From: Tetradesmus obliquus
Lineage: Eukaryota; Chlorophyta; Chlorophyceae; Sphaeropleales; Scenedesmaceae
DNA: 64,000 nucleotides
NCBI GenBank assembly: GCA_030272155.1
Contig: CP126201.1
Location: 2,214,501 to 2,278,500 of the forward strand
Direction: 5' to 3'
Position numbers and translations under genes: made by a program. Of the stretch, positions 1 to 11,322 are shown in pieces (the stretch's first letter is position 1; every line of letters starts with the position of its first letter). The notes under the pieces are model-generated. The model searched no databases, had not been told where the DNA came from, and saw only the letters and a list, made by a program, of their open reading frames with translations.

Positions 1-413
1 GTACATTACATCTGGTGCGTAACTGTGCAGCAGGCCTAGCCCTGACGGTAGCTGTGCCATCGATGTAGCAGCGCTCCGCTGCGCAGAAAGCCGGTTGTTT
101 GGTTCATGACATAATTTAACACTCATAGATGTGCTGTGCGCCGCCATGGCTTCTGGGATTGCCAACGCTGCTGCCCCTGCTGCTGTCGCTGCTTTGCTGC
201 TGCTTGCTGCAGGTCGCTGTGCAGTTGCTCCTAGCGTGGCTGCGTGACAATGCAAGCCTATCACAGCTAAAACTCAGTCGCTTGCTGCGTTCATCGCTCT
301 TTGCAAACTGTAGACAGCTAGCGCACAAAGCAGCACATCCATGTGGAGCACTGCATGCTGTAATACTACTGGGTTACATGGCACACCCCACGCGTGAAAC
401 CCACACTAGCCAC

Positions 414-1124
414 ATGTCAAGGTGTCTGGCGCTGGCAGTGCTGGTAGCTGCACTACCTTCAATAACGTCAGCGTACAAGCCAACATGGCGCACAGCCAGA
501 ATAGGAGGTGGCGGGCGCGTCACAGGTGAGCTGCTGAGAGGGCTGCTGCTCTTTTGCTGTTGCTTGTTTTGTTTTGCTGTTTTGCTTGCACTAGCAGGGC
601 CAGCGCTTTGACGCATAGCCCGCGCGCACCATGTTGCTGCTGTTGCATGCAAAGGGCACTTTGGTTGCAGATTTCCAATTCGGCTCAACTTGGACGCCAC
701 TCTTGCAAGGGATAGTGCGGTTGACAAGCCGCATCACATGCGCTGCTGTCCTGCTTGCTTGCAGGCATCCTGATGCACCCAAAGCCACCCTACCAGACAT
801 ACATCCGCACAGGTGGGCAGTGCAGGGCCTGCAGCAGCTGTATGGTGCATGCAGCTGCCGACCCAGCAGCAGCAGCAGCAACAGCTGCTGCATGCCTGCG
901 CGCTCTGCACACATGGCTGCGTCTGCTTCGCCAGCAGTACAAATGTGCATTCATGCAGCAAGCTCCATGGCAGCCACTGCTGCTGCATGTTGCTGTGCGG
1001 CGCAACAAGGTATACTGCCCAGCTGCTCATGTAGCTATGTTTCCTCCCGTGCTGCTGCTATTGCTCTGCGGGCCTGCACGTGCTGTGTGCTGCCTGCTGC
1101 AGATGTTGGGGGTGCATACCGTTT

Positions 1125-1161
<37 letters not shown>

Positions 1162-1910
1162 TGGGTGCAGCTGCTTGATTGGCTGCCACGCAAACAGGCC
1201 ACCTGGTATGGAGTGGAGTCGATTGCTGTGCACCCTGCTAGGTGAGCTTGCTGCTGCAGCAGCTATTGGTTGTACAGGTAATCAGTTATATGCGCAGTAT
1301 GTTTGCTGGTTGTACAGGGTCAACGGCGATGCACGTTGCTGCTGCTTTCAAACCAGACCAGAAAGCAAGCTTAATGTGTCTCTTGCTGCTCATCTGCTGT
1401 TATTGCTGCTGGTAACAGCTCTGCTGCTCTGCGAAGGACGTGATTTAAACTTCTGTGAAACCACTGCATGTGCTGCTGCCGCTGCTGCTGTGTTGGTAGG
1501 CCGTCATCGATTTATGCCGCTCTCGGGGAGTATGTCACTGACGAACTAGCTGGGTCAGTGGTTGTCAGCAACAACGCTGGGGCTTCTTTCACCACACTAC
1601 TGGCACCGCCGCCCTACAACACAACTGCTGCTAGCTACACAGTGAGAGAAACAGAGCAGACATGCAGCGCGCAGTTAAAGATGCAACTACAATACCGCGC
1701 TACCTGCTGCAACCTGCACAATACAGCAGCTGCTGTTGTCAGAACAATGCACAATGCATGCCGGCCACGTCATGTACATGACGCACACATGTGTGCTACT
1801 GTGTGCTACTGTCATCGTTGCAACTACAGGTGCATTGTTTGCAATCTGCACACCACTGCGACTGCTGTTGCTGACTTTACAAGTGCCATGCAGGTATAAG
1901 GGTTCAATGC

Positions 1911-2008
<98 letters not shown>

Positions 2009-5000
2009 TTTGCATGTGCAGGTGCGCATGGGCGCCAACGACGAGCTGCGCTGGTGTGGTGAACGTCTGGCGGTCAGTGCTGCATGGCCCCCAGTGCTGC
2101 TGTTTGGGTCCAGGGCAGATGGCATGTGGCGGTCCCCTGACGGCGGCAATACCTGGGCAAAAGTGAGCAAGCGGCATGGGTTGGGTGCTGACAGAAGGGT
2201 CTTGTGGCCAATCAAAGCATGTACATTGGTATGGCTGCTGCGGCAGTTTCTGGGACTTGAAGCATGACGGGACATGGGCAAGCCATTAGTCATGCGAAAC
2301 ACTCGCATGGCGCATTAAATGATGCTTCACCCTCCAGGACATGTGATTGAAGTTTGCTGACACTGCAACATGGCGCACTTTGCTGCAGCGTGTCCTGCAT
2401 GCTGTGCTGTGTTGTGCTGTGCTGTAACAGCTGCCTCTACAGGTCACTGATGCCCACCACAACGGCGAGCGTGTCGGTGTGACCAGCTGGTACTGACACA
2501 TCGCGTGCGTTGCTGCGCCTGTGTCCTGCATACTGCCTGTGAAAACAGCTGCCCCTGCAGGTAACTGATGCCTACCACAACGGCGAGCCTGTTGGCGTGA
2601 CAAGCGTGCTGTTCCACCCCACAAACAAAACCCTGGCTTTTGCGGCAATATACAGCAAGGGCGTTTTCCGCAGCACGGATGCAGGGCTGACCTGGGAGCC
2701 TCTGCTGTGCAACTCCCCAGCCTGCAATCCTCCTGATCCATTTGCGCCTCCAAGCGCTGGTGCTGCATTTCCTGCAAGCGCAAACGGCACGTCTCCTGCT
2801 GCTGCAATTCAACCTGGTCAGGGCGCAATGGGGCTGCAGCCTATGTTTGTGTGCCGCATGGCTCTGACGCCAAAAAGCGGTACGCTGCTTGTGACAGACA
2901 GGCAGACTGGCGTCTTCCAGCTAGCTTCTGCTGGATCCATCAAGGCAAATACGGCGCTGTGGCAGGACATCACGCCGAGATCATTGGCAGATCCGTATGT
3001 CAGATTTTGTGCTGTGGATGCAGTGGCGTTGCCGAGCGCTGCAGGCAGTCTTGCGAAACAGCGGCTGGCAGTTGCGACATGTGAGATAGAGGATGATCAG
3101 AGCAGTACTAGGCATCTCTGCCAGGTGTTTGTGGCGGAGACGACAGCAGCAGCAGCAGCAGCAGCAGCAACACAGGGACATGATGTGCAGCCTCCTGCAC
3201 CGGTCTGGCGGCAGCAGATTCAAACTGGAGTGGTCGTGGATGCTGCTTGGTGGGATGCTTACATGCTTGCTGGGCCGTTCAACACAGGCTTGGTACTGTC
3301 CCGCAAGCCTGGTGCAAGCACAAACCACATTTGGCTGACGAACAACTTTGGAGTCCTGCGAGGGAGTGTTACTGCCAATGGCAGCGCATCAGCTTTCAGG
3401 CAGCTGACTAAGGGACTTGAGGAGGTCTGTGTGTTTGATGTGAAGGTGTTGCCGGCCGCTGCTGGCGGCAATGTGTTGAGTGCAGTAGCAGATGTGGATG
3501 GGTTTACACACAAGGGTGGTGTGATGGACAGGGCGCCGCTGCAGTGGTGCAGTGAGGGGCGAGGCCAGGAGCAGCAGTGCGCTTACTTGCAGGAGACACA
3601 CGCTCTGGCTTACTGTTCCAGGTGGGAGCCAGCACTCTCTTCGTTTGTTCTTGTGCATGCTTCTGTGCATGAAGGCTGCGGTCACAGAGAAGCTCTGAAT
3701 AGTGGCGCAATGACGAGCAGGGCAAGGAGCAGCAGTGCGCTTACTTCCAGAAGACACATGCTCTGGCGTATTGTTACACGTGAGACGCAGCTGTCTGTGG
3801 TGTTAATGCATGTGGTGAGTGAGTAGTGCCTTGGTGTGCATGCATGCGTAGCATGCATGCTTCTGCGCTTGAGAGCTGGTGTCGAGGCAAAGCACTGCGT
3901 GTCAGCGGCGCATTCGGCAGCCCTGCTTGTGTGGACACTGTGATATGCATGCACATCTAGTTCCCACGGCGTGACTGCTGCTAAGCTATTGAGCTGGCCG
4001 ACATGCGCTCAACCATCACCACTAGCTCAAGTTCCATCTAATCAGCATTGCCAATTGGAGCAGAAAGTCAATAATATGACCATCATCAAGCTTGTTGCTA
4101 ACACACTGTGTACACCAGCCTTAGGTTCTCATAAACACTGCCAATGCCTAATCAGAAAAACACAATCAACTGTCCACCACCTTGCTTGCTGCTGACATTG
4201 CTGTGTTCTCTATTTCTCTGCTGTGCGCAGCAACCCCAAGGTAGTGGCCAGGCTGGGCCATGTGCATCACACCAGCCCCACCAGCTCAGGCCTGGCCATC
4301 AGCCATGATGGAGGCACAACATGGCCAGCAAGCGGCATGCGCAAACACCCTGCTTGGGTCAACACAGTGAGAAAAGGTGCGCTTAGTCAAGAGAACACAT
4401 AGTGCAAACAGCCTAGTCTGCCAGATGCGCGAGCTTTTTCATTTTTGTATGGTCTGATGTTGTGAGAGCGCTTCAAGCTGCGTAGTTTGTTACAAAGGTC
4501 CTAGCCTGTAGCCGCCTCCAATTGCTGCTGCTGCTGCTTCTGCCGGGTGCACTGCAGGCGGCCTGCTGGTTGGCGCTCCTTACCGCGTGGCTATCAGCGC
4601 CACTGACTGCAACAACATGGTGCTGCTTGTCAGCTCCGGCGATGTTGGCAGCTCAGTCAGCAATTTGGTGACATTTGATGGTGGAGCCACCTTCCAAGGT
4701 GTGAATGGCTTGCCAGTGGTGCCAAGGACACGCTTCTACAGAGACCAGCCACTTGCAGCAGATACTGTTGGCAAGGTATGTCCATGCGGAATGATGTGCA
4801 CGGTGTATATGCTGTACTGCATTGCTGCAGAGCTTGGGGTCCAAGTGTCCTGTGCAGCCAGTGCTGATGATGCTGTGCGTGCTGCTCACACAGTGTGTGA
4901 GCTGAGCAACATCTGCAGCTGAGCAGCGCTGCTGCACAATGGCTGTCGCAGCTTTCATGCCCTGCTTTGCTGCTGCTGTGCCACATTCATGCTTGGCCTT

Positions 5001-6750
5001 CTTTCTCGAACGGGCCACGAGTCAAACTTGCATACGACGCCAACACGGCTCAGCCTGCAAGCTGCGACTTGCTTTGCTGCTATGGCGTTGCTGATGCTGC
5101 AGCTCACAATTTTTGTTTGGGAGAGGGAAGTTACATGTGGGTCCTGGCACCATCTTAGATGGTGTGATCTACAACAGGGTGGACACATGGTCTGGAGAAT
5201 AGAGAGTGAACACCACAGGACATGATGCTCACTCTTGCACGCCAAACCTCTCTTGTTGAATTCAGAAAACGCCTCACTGCGTTGCTATACGGCACCCCAC
5301 CTTGGTGCTCCCATGCAGGGCCTGTTTTACTTCTTCTACAATGCCACCGGCGAGCTCTTCTTCAGCAAGGACCAGGGCAGCAGCTTTGCCAGGGCCCGCA
5401 GCGTGCTGCCGCTGCCCTCCGATGAATCGGAGCAGGTCACGCTGAAAGCGCGGCCTGGGACCCTTGGAGAGGTTTGGGTGGGCTACCCATGGAGTGGTGG
5501 GCTCATCAGGTGAGAGCGCTGAAGCATTACTGCATGTACGGTGCGGTTGTTGGTAGAGCTAAAGCAGCAGAAATGCAGCAGCTGCCTTCTTCACGCAAGG
5601 ATCAGGGCAGCAGGTTCAGCAAGGCCTGCAGCGTGCTGCCGCTGCCATTTGATGAACCGGAGCAGGTCACACTGAAAGCGCGGCCTGGCGTGCTGGGTTA
5701 AGTGTGGGTGGGCTACCCGTGGTCTGGCGGGCTCATCAGGCGGGAACACTGCAGCATCATTACATGCATGTACGATGCGGTCGTTGGTAGAGCTAATGCA
5801 GCAGAGAATGCAGCAGCTGTCTTCTTCAGCAAGGATCAGGGCAGCAGGTTCAGCATGGCCTGCAGCGTGCTGCCGCTGCCATCCGGCGAGGCAGAGCAGG
5901 TGACGCTCAAAGCGCGGCCGGGGGTGCAGGGGGAGGTGTTGCTGGGCTACCCATGGAGTGGCGGGCTCACTTGGTGAGGACGCTGCAGCATCATTTCATG
6001 CATAGTGTAACAGTTGGTAGAGGGAAACCAGCAGCGCTGGACAATGCAGTAGCTGTAGGTATCTTCTTCAGCAGGGATCAGGGCAGGAGCTTCAGCAGGG
6101 CCCGCAGCGTGCTGCCGCTGCCATCCGGCGAGTCAGAGCAGGTGACACTGAAGGCGCGGCCTGGGGTGCTGGGAGAAGTGTGGGTGGGCTACCCATGGTC
6201 TGGCGGGCTCATCAGGTGAGAGCACCCACCATTCGGACGTACGTGAATAACTGAAACTGCGACACCTGCGGCCGTGAATGAACTTGCGGTTACAGGCAGA
6301 TTGGAGATTTTTGAAGTGTTGCTGATGCAGCTGAGCTTAATGTCTGTTGCCGCTGCAATGCTGAACTGCCGCCTGCTGCGCAGGGTGACTGGCGTGGGCT
6401 CTGCACAGGAGAAGAGCACCCGCATTGCCGGTGTGATCCAAGTGGCCACGTTTGCATTTGGTGCTCCACTGGATGCATCCGCCCAAAGCAGCAGTACTAG
6501 TGCAAATGCAAGTGCCTCAGCTGGTACAGCTGCTCCTGCATTGTACCTTGTGGGCTTGATTGAGAGAGGTGACGATGTGAAGGACGGCATTTGGGTTAGC
6601 CATAACGTTGGACGCAGCTGGCTGCCGTTCCGGGATGCAGCTCAGAATGTGACGGTCGGCAAGGCGCCTGTTGCGATGGATGCGTCAATGGATGTTTTCG
6701 GAAAGGTTGTTATCGGCACAAACGGCAGGGGCATTTGGTTTAATAGTTGA
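414..6750 (+). CDS. GH74 family xyloglucanase-like secreted glycoside hydrolase, ten exons
   Basis: Exons read as 414-525, 765-812, 1103-1241, 1500-1641, 2022-2162, 2561-3621, 4231-4376, 4558-4775, 5319-5509 and 6384-6750. All phases agree and give 854 residues, a normal GH74 size. The start is the ATG opening a 20-residue signal peptide (MSRCLALAVLVAALPSITSA), which points to secretion. The N-terminus has the family IGGGGRVTG strand, then RTDVGGAYR, whose Asp aligns with the first catalytic Asp, then the SIAVHPA, RSPDGGNTW and RSTDAGLTW BNR-type blades. LSAVADVDGFTH lies where the second catalytic Asp is expected, and GTNGRGIW ends the domain. GH74 enzymes are endo-acting on xyloglucan-type beta-glucans; the substrate here is inferred only from the family. 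A serine run coded by (CAG)n sits in exon 3 and an alanine run in exon 6. Several introns contain decayed copies of neighbouring exon ends. Confidence 0.88.
1912..2006. repeat. (CTG)n microsatellite in GH74 intron 4
   Basis: About 31 uninterrupted TGC/CTG units lie in the intron, ending roughly 15 bases before the AG of exon 5, where a polypyrimidine tract is expected. The tract is open in several frames, giving Leu, Ala or Gln runs that are not genuine coding sequence. Confidence 0.95.
2443..2496 (+). repeat. Truncated copy of GH74 exon 6 start, including its acceptor
   Basis: The acceptor and first 15 or so codons of exon 6 (from 2561, reading VTDAYHNGEPVGVTS) are repeated here as VTDAHHNGERVGVTS, about 118 bases upstream. 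The upstream copy soon meets TGA and lacks an obvious donor. The preceding intron sequence is duplicated too. Confidence 0.85.
3703..3784 (+). repeat. Copy of GH74 exon 6 3' end with donor
   Basis: The end of exon 6 (3547-3628, reading EQQCAYLQETHALAYC before GT) is repeated 156 bases downstream inside intron 6, reading EQQCAYFQKTHALAYC before another GTGAG. The copy is in a different frame from exon 6 read-through. The first copy gives the phase required by exon 7. Confidence 0.85.
5588..6219 (+). repeat. Three tandem copies of GH74 exon 9 in intron 9
   Basis: Exon 9 (5319-5509) is followed by copies at about 5590-5741, 5822-5977 and 6064-6219, spaced about 240 bases apart. Each keeps the SKDQG, SVLPLP, EQVTLKARPG and GYPWSGGL segments and a donor-like end, but lacks the first 30 or so bases of the exon. 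The first copy carries an in-frame TAA and a GC in place of the GT donor. The last two are open, but splicing them through their apparent acceptors would shift the frame. Confidence 0.9.
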
Positions 6751-8089
6751 GTTTGATCTGCTGTGATCTGCAGTCTGACAGCGAACCTGGCCGCGGGAGG
6801 TGAACAGGCCATGATCACCTGTGGCGGCAGCAGCAACAGTGAACTGATTCAAGCTGCATGGCAAGCGTGTTCCCTATGTTTTGAGATCCTGGGTACCGTT
6901 TGTATCCACACTGTGTTGTTGTCAGAGTAGATGTGTGCGTCCATGTGTACAATGTGCGGCTGCGAGCCTCTTGGTAGGGTGCCGCTGTTAAAGCTGTCAG
7001 CAGCAGCATAAGCTGCACATTCAACGCGTCAAAAACATTGGGTTCCCTGGGTTTGGCAGAGGGCTGCTTGAAAGACTGTGGGTATGTTGGAGGTGCAAGT
7101 GAGTGCACCGCGCAGTGTGTGCTATGTGCATGCATGTTCATAACCACAGCAGCTGCAGGGCCACACGGCTGGAAGGATACGTGACATGCGCGGGCTGATA
7201 ATTCATTCAAAGCGCTGTGGATCATCCACATACAGTGTATGTGCTAGTCAGGCAGCACGGAAGTCTGTGTGTGCTGTGCACCTTGCGTTTTCACTCTATA
7301 TATGCATGAACATTCTGGCGTGCACTGACTGCGGGTTATCTCAAGCTTTGGAAGTACTTTCTTGCATAGTTCTCCATCTCATGCTGTATCACTGTGTGTA
7401 TGGGTCTCATGCTTCGCGCGTCTTGGCAGCCGCAACATATGGCTTGGCAAACTGCTGCTTGTGTATGCGTACTTACACCACTGGTGATCAAACTGTTGTT
7501 GATGTGCATGAGCTGGTTCGGCACATGCATAGTCCTGGCATCCTTGTTGGGTCCGGCACATGTTGCATTTTGAGCAGTGATAGTGCTGCCGTGTTTCGCT
7601 TGAGGCGCCTTGCGCTGAATGCATTGCATGTCTTGGGGAAGTTGTTATGGCAGCTGTTCAGCTGCAAGCGTGCAGTATGTTATAACCGCAGCCATGGCTG
7701 TCACAGCTAGTGACTACAGCCACGGATACTCACTGCAGCTACAGCTGCCATGGGTGCAGCAATGTTTGGAGACATCAACAGCCATTTGGGTGGCATAGCA
7801 GCGCCATGAGGGCACAATGTTGGGCGGTTTGGTCTGATTCTAGCGCAAGGATTCTCAGAGAGTTTGCGTTAGTTGAGTATGTCATGGTGCTAGTGTGCAG
7901 TGCTGCATGCCAGGACAGATTATGCCCACGTGGCTCTTCAGCCACAGATGTTATGCATATGCAGCATTGCTGCTGCGGAAACTTTGACGTGTTACCTTTC
8001 ACCACACCAGCACACGCGTGAGCCATGTGCCTGAGGCCCACACTGTGTGCTACTGCAGCACTCGCTGAATGGCGTCTACTTAGCAACGG

Positions 8090-8268
8090 CGTGCGTACGA
8101 TGTGCGCTTCTATGTGACATCTGCGGCCAGTGCCAGCTGCACATATGTATGTATGCAGTTGCAGCACACACTGGGTGCAGTATGCATCTGCTTAGCATCA
8201 GCGTCCATGCGATGTGTGCTTGTATGCTACATTTGCAGCCAGTGCCAGCTGCAGTTATATATATGCAG
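8090..8268. repeat. Diverged tandem direct repeat, 111-base period
   Basis: Segment 8090-8159 is repeated at 8201-8268, sharing the core GCCAGTGCCAGCTGCA and a flanking TATGCAG. The copies have clearly diverged. It lies in the putative GH74 3' UTR. Confidence 0.75.
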
Positions 8269-8591
8269 ACATACTGAGACATCGTGTGCGTGCCACATGC
8301 ATAGAGCTGTGGTGTAAAGCAGTACTGTAGGCGTCGAATGGAGTGGCTATTTGCTGGTTTACACTCCTGCTTGAGCCCCCGCTTTACATTGTTGTTCGGC
8401 AGCTGCATTGCCCTCTCCTTCTTGCTGCATCTGTAGCCACATGTTCGAAACACGCTTGTGAGCTGAGGGGTGCTTTTAAACTGAGAGCAGCGCACAGCCT
8501 GGTGCGGCTTGATGGGTTGGGTAGCCGCAGTCTGTGTGTTGTTGTGTTGCATCAACTTTGAGTATGGCCACACTGCAGCACAATCACCAAT

Positions 8592-8596
8592 TGTAA
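8592..8596 (+). terminator. UGUAA poly(A) signal, GH74
   Basis: TGTAA, the standard chlorophyte polyadenylation signal, lies about 60 bases from opposite-strand signals, as expected where two transcripts converge. An alternative is at 8313-8317. Confidence 0.5.
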
Positions 8597-8654
8597 ATAG
8601 ACTGCTGTCTGCAGTACTGCACTAGTGGCGGCTAGTGATCTCATTTCAAGCTTG

Positions 8655-8670
8655 TTACAACCTTGTTACA
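8655..8670 (-). terminator. Two UGUAA poly(A) signals for the 10092-14989 gene
   Basis: TTACA at 8655-8659 and 8666-8670 reads TGTAA on the minus strand. These are the first such signals I found downstream of the stop at 10092, giving a 3' UTR of about 1.4 kb. Confidence 0.5.
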
Positions 8671-9880
8671 ATCTTGACCTCGAAGCCGATGTATGACCTG
8701 AAAAGAAGCAAGCACATCGAGGGAGGCTGCTTGATGATCACAACATAGCTGCTTGCGTATCAAAAGCCTGTATGCTGCAGCTGCGTTACCAGCACCTATC
8801 ACCAAAGAAGGCCACCTGCCCACCTACGAAGGAGCCAAACAAGGCCTGTGAGGTCCTCAAAACATCAAGTGACAAACACACAAACTCAGCAAATTTGACG
8901 CCTCAACAAGCTCTGAGCATGACAACTCCGGCCCCTTGAAAGCACACACGCAGTATGAAGAGCAGCAACACTGCCTGCTTGGATGCTTCCAGCCCATACG
9001 TACAAACAAACAAAGACAGTTGCATGCCATGAATGCTGTTGCTGGTGCCATTGTAACACGCTGCATCCGTGCACTAGATGCACTGCCTCAGAGCAAAGCA
9101 TGTAATCCGCATCACATAATTCTGGCCCGCATGTCAGGTGTGCCACGATGCAGTGCCACTTGCACACAACAAATCAACACGTGGACATGGCAGCGTCTTC
9201 CTTGAAAGACTGTTGCTAGACCTGCTTGCTTATGCCAGACACAAGACTGACATTTTTTATCGGCCTGATATGGCCGCGTTCTGCACATGCAATACTGCAC
9301 CAGTACCGGTGCAACTGCACACGCACAGCAGATCTGTGAGCTACTGCATTTTCACAGCAAGATCACCTTGGACCTTGACCGTCCGATGCCATGCAACCTC
9401 AAAGTGACAACGCCCTTTTTATGAAACTCAGCCCTAATGATGCATGCACCACTCAAGCAAATCATCCTCACAAGGCGGCCTGCGGGAGCGCGTCACATGT
9501 GTGTGTAACACGCATGCCGTGTCAACAATCCCTGAACAGACTGCACGAACAAGCATAGCCAACAACCAAACCTACACTGACCTGGCAGAGAATATGCACA
9601 GATATCTATAGCAATATGAATGCCGCACCACATCTGGCTGCACAATCGGTGTTGCTGTGTCTTGCTCTGTGCACGCACATCCCTAAATATGACATACAAA
9701 TCACATTGATATCACTGACCAGGGCTTAACCAGGACATAACAATCCGCCTTGGGGCAAATAGACTGTTGTTGTATGAAAGGCAGGTCCACACACCGGAGC
9801 GCTGCATATTCCTTGAGGGCATTGACCGCACACCAGCTGCAAGCTGCATGCATGTGTGACAAATCAACTGGAGGCATTGA

Positions 9881-9908
9881 TGATAATCATTATCAAGATG
9901 ATCTTGAT
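9881..9908. other. Two overlapping odd palindromes
   Basis: TGATAATCATTATCA (9881-9895) and ATCAAGATGATCTTGAT (9892-9908) are perfect inverted repeats around one central base and overlap by four bases. They lie in the putative 3' UTR of the minus-strand membrane-protein gene, in unusually AT-rich sequence. Confidence 0.8.
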
Positions 9909-10091
9909 CATGCACATGCGTGCACCTGTCTGGTAATTACCGACGTTGACAACACAAGCAGGTGCAGTAGTTGTTTCTCAGAATGCGCATGCAACAGAGC
10001 TGTACACTGCATGCTATCAACACAAGAACATACCCAAAGACACCGTTGATCCTCCAGCACCACTAAACCATAAACCATCATACACACAGCA

Positions 10092-11288
10092 TCAAGTGCG
10101 TGCAGTAATAGCCCTGCCAGTGTCACTGCTGACTGGTACTGACTCTGCAGTAGCACTGCTCTTTGCTGCTGGCATCTGTGCGCATCCGCACTTCACTCCA
10201 ACCCACAGCAGCAATGCCTTGAGCCCCTGCCTCCACTGCAGCTGCTTCTGCAGCCGCCACAGCAGTGACACCACAAACGCTGCATTCACCAGCAGCACAA
10301 TCGCTCCCATGGTCGTTGAATAAGCCAACATTGCCGTGGAATCTGCATCTCTGCTGGGTACAAAAGACGTGGATGCGTAACTCGTGAGCCAAACACAGCA
10401 AATAGCCTGCAGGTACACGCGCCCTGTTGTGCGATCTGCATATGGCTTCACAACCGCCAGCAGGACTACAGTCAGTGCTAGCACCGCATTCATGACCAGA
10501 TTGCGGTGGAATGCACTCAATGCAACTGGCCCAAACACACTGATGCACACAAGTATGATTGTTTGGGCAACAGAAACACCCTCCCAGTAGCAGCAGGCCT
10601 CCCTGTAGCTCCTTGAAAGGAAAGCTGCCGGCAGCTTAGTGACAAGTCTGCTGTGTTCGATGCGCCCATGCGCATACCGCAGCGTGAAAATCACAATGAA
10701 CACAGGCAGAGCCACACAAACCAGCAGCAGCAGCGGCAGCCCTAACGCCAGCGCCCACACCTTGTGCCAACCATCTCCAAAGCACGCCGCATTTGCGTCT
10801 AGAACTGAAAACCACCCGACAGCTGCAGCCGCATATGGCGCTGCAGCAGGTGCGTCAATGCGGGTGCATGCAAACAGGCTGAAAGCAGTGCGGCTCAGCG
10901 ACGGCAGGAAGAAGAACAGCACGACAAGCGCAGTAGCCAGCAGCCGTCCAGGCAGCAGGAGCAGTGCCTTGCTGCGCGCGCTGCCAGCAGCAGCTGCAAA
11001 TGCAGTCAGCACCTCCACCGCAACAAGCACGCACAGCATAGCAAGCGGCGCAAGCACATAGAACATCACCCGCTTGACTGCAAGAGAGCTTTCACTGTCG
11101 CTGCCATCGCGCAACAAGCAGTCTGGTGCTAGGGTTTCTGGAGAAGCCCCAGACCACACCCAAGCAAGGCCCTGCAGCGGGACTTCTAGAGGAGCCGGCC
11201 AGCTGACGCCTACACTTGCTACAATGATTTGGTACTGCATGAACAGCACAAGCGCCCGCAGCAGCATTGACAGCTCTGTACCATTGTC

Positions 11289-11322
<34 letters not shown>

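Larger units (their letters stand above)
6751..8640 (+). other. Probable GH74 3' UTR, no gene seen
   Basis: No convincing coding sequence occurs here. The first UGUAA-type poly(A) signals on this strand after the stop are at 8313-8317 and 8592-8596, implying a 3' UTR of 1.5 to 1.9 kb. Long 3' UTRs are common in chlorophytes. Confidence 0.5.

Noticed and set aside
1911-2062. Open frames of poly-Leu, poly-Ala and poly-Gln over the CTG tract
   Set aside because: They arise from a triplet repeat read in several frames; the tract lies in a GH74 intron and the flanking exons join without it.
5588-6219. Reading the GH74 exon 9 copies as working mutually exclusive exons
   Set aside because: Their apparent acceptors give the wrong phase with exons 8 and 10, and the first copy has a stop; the ten-exon model without them closes perfectly.
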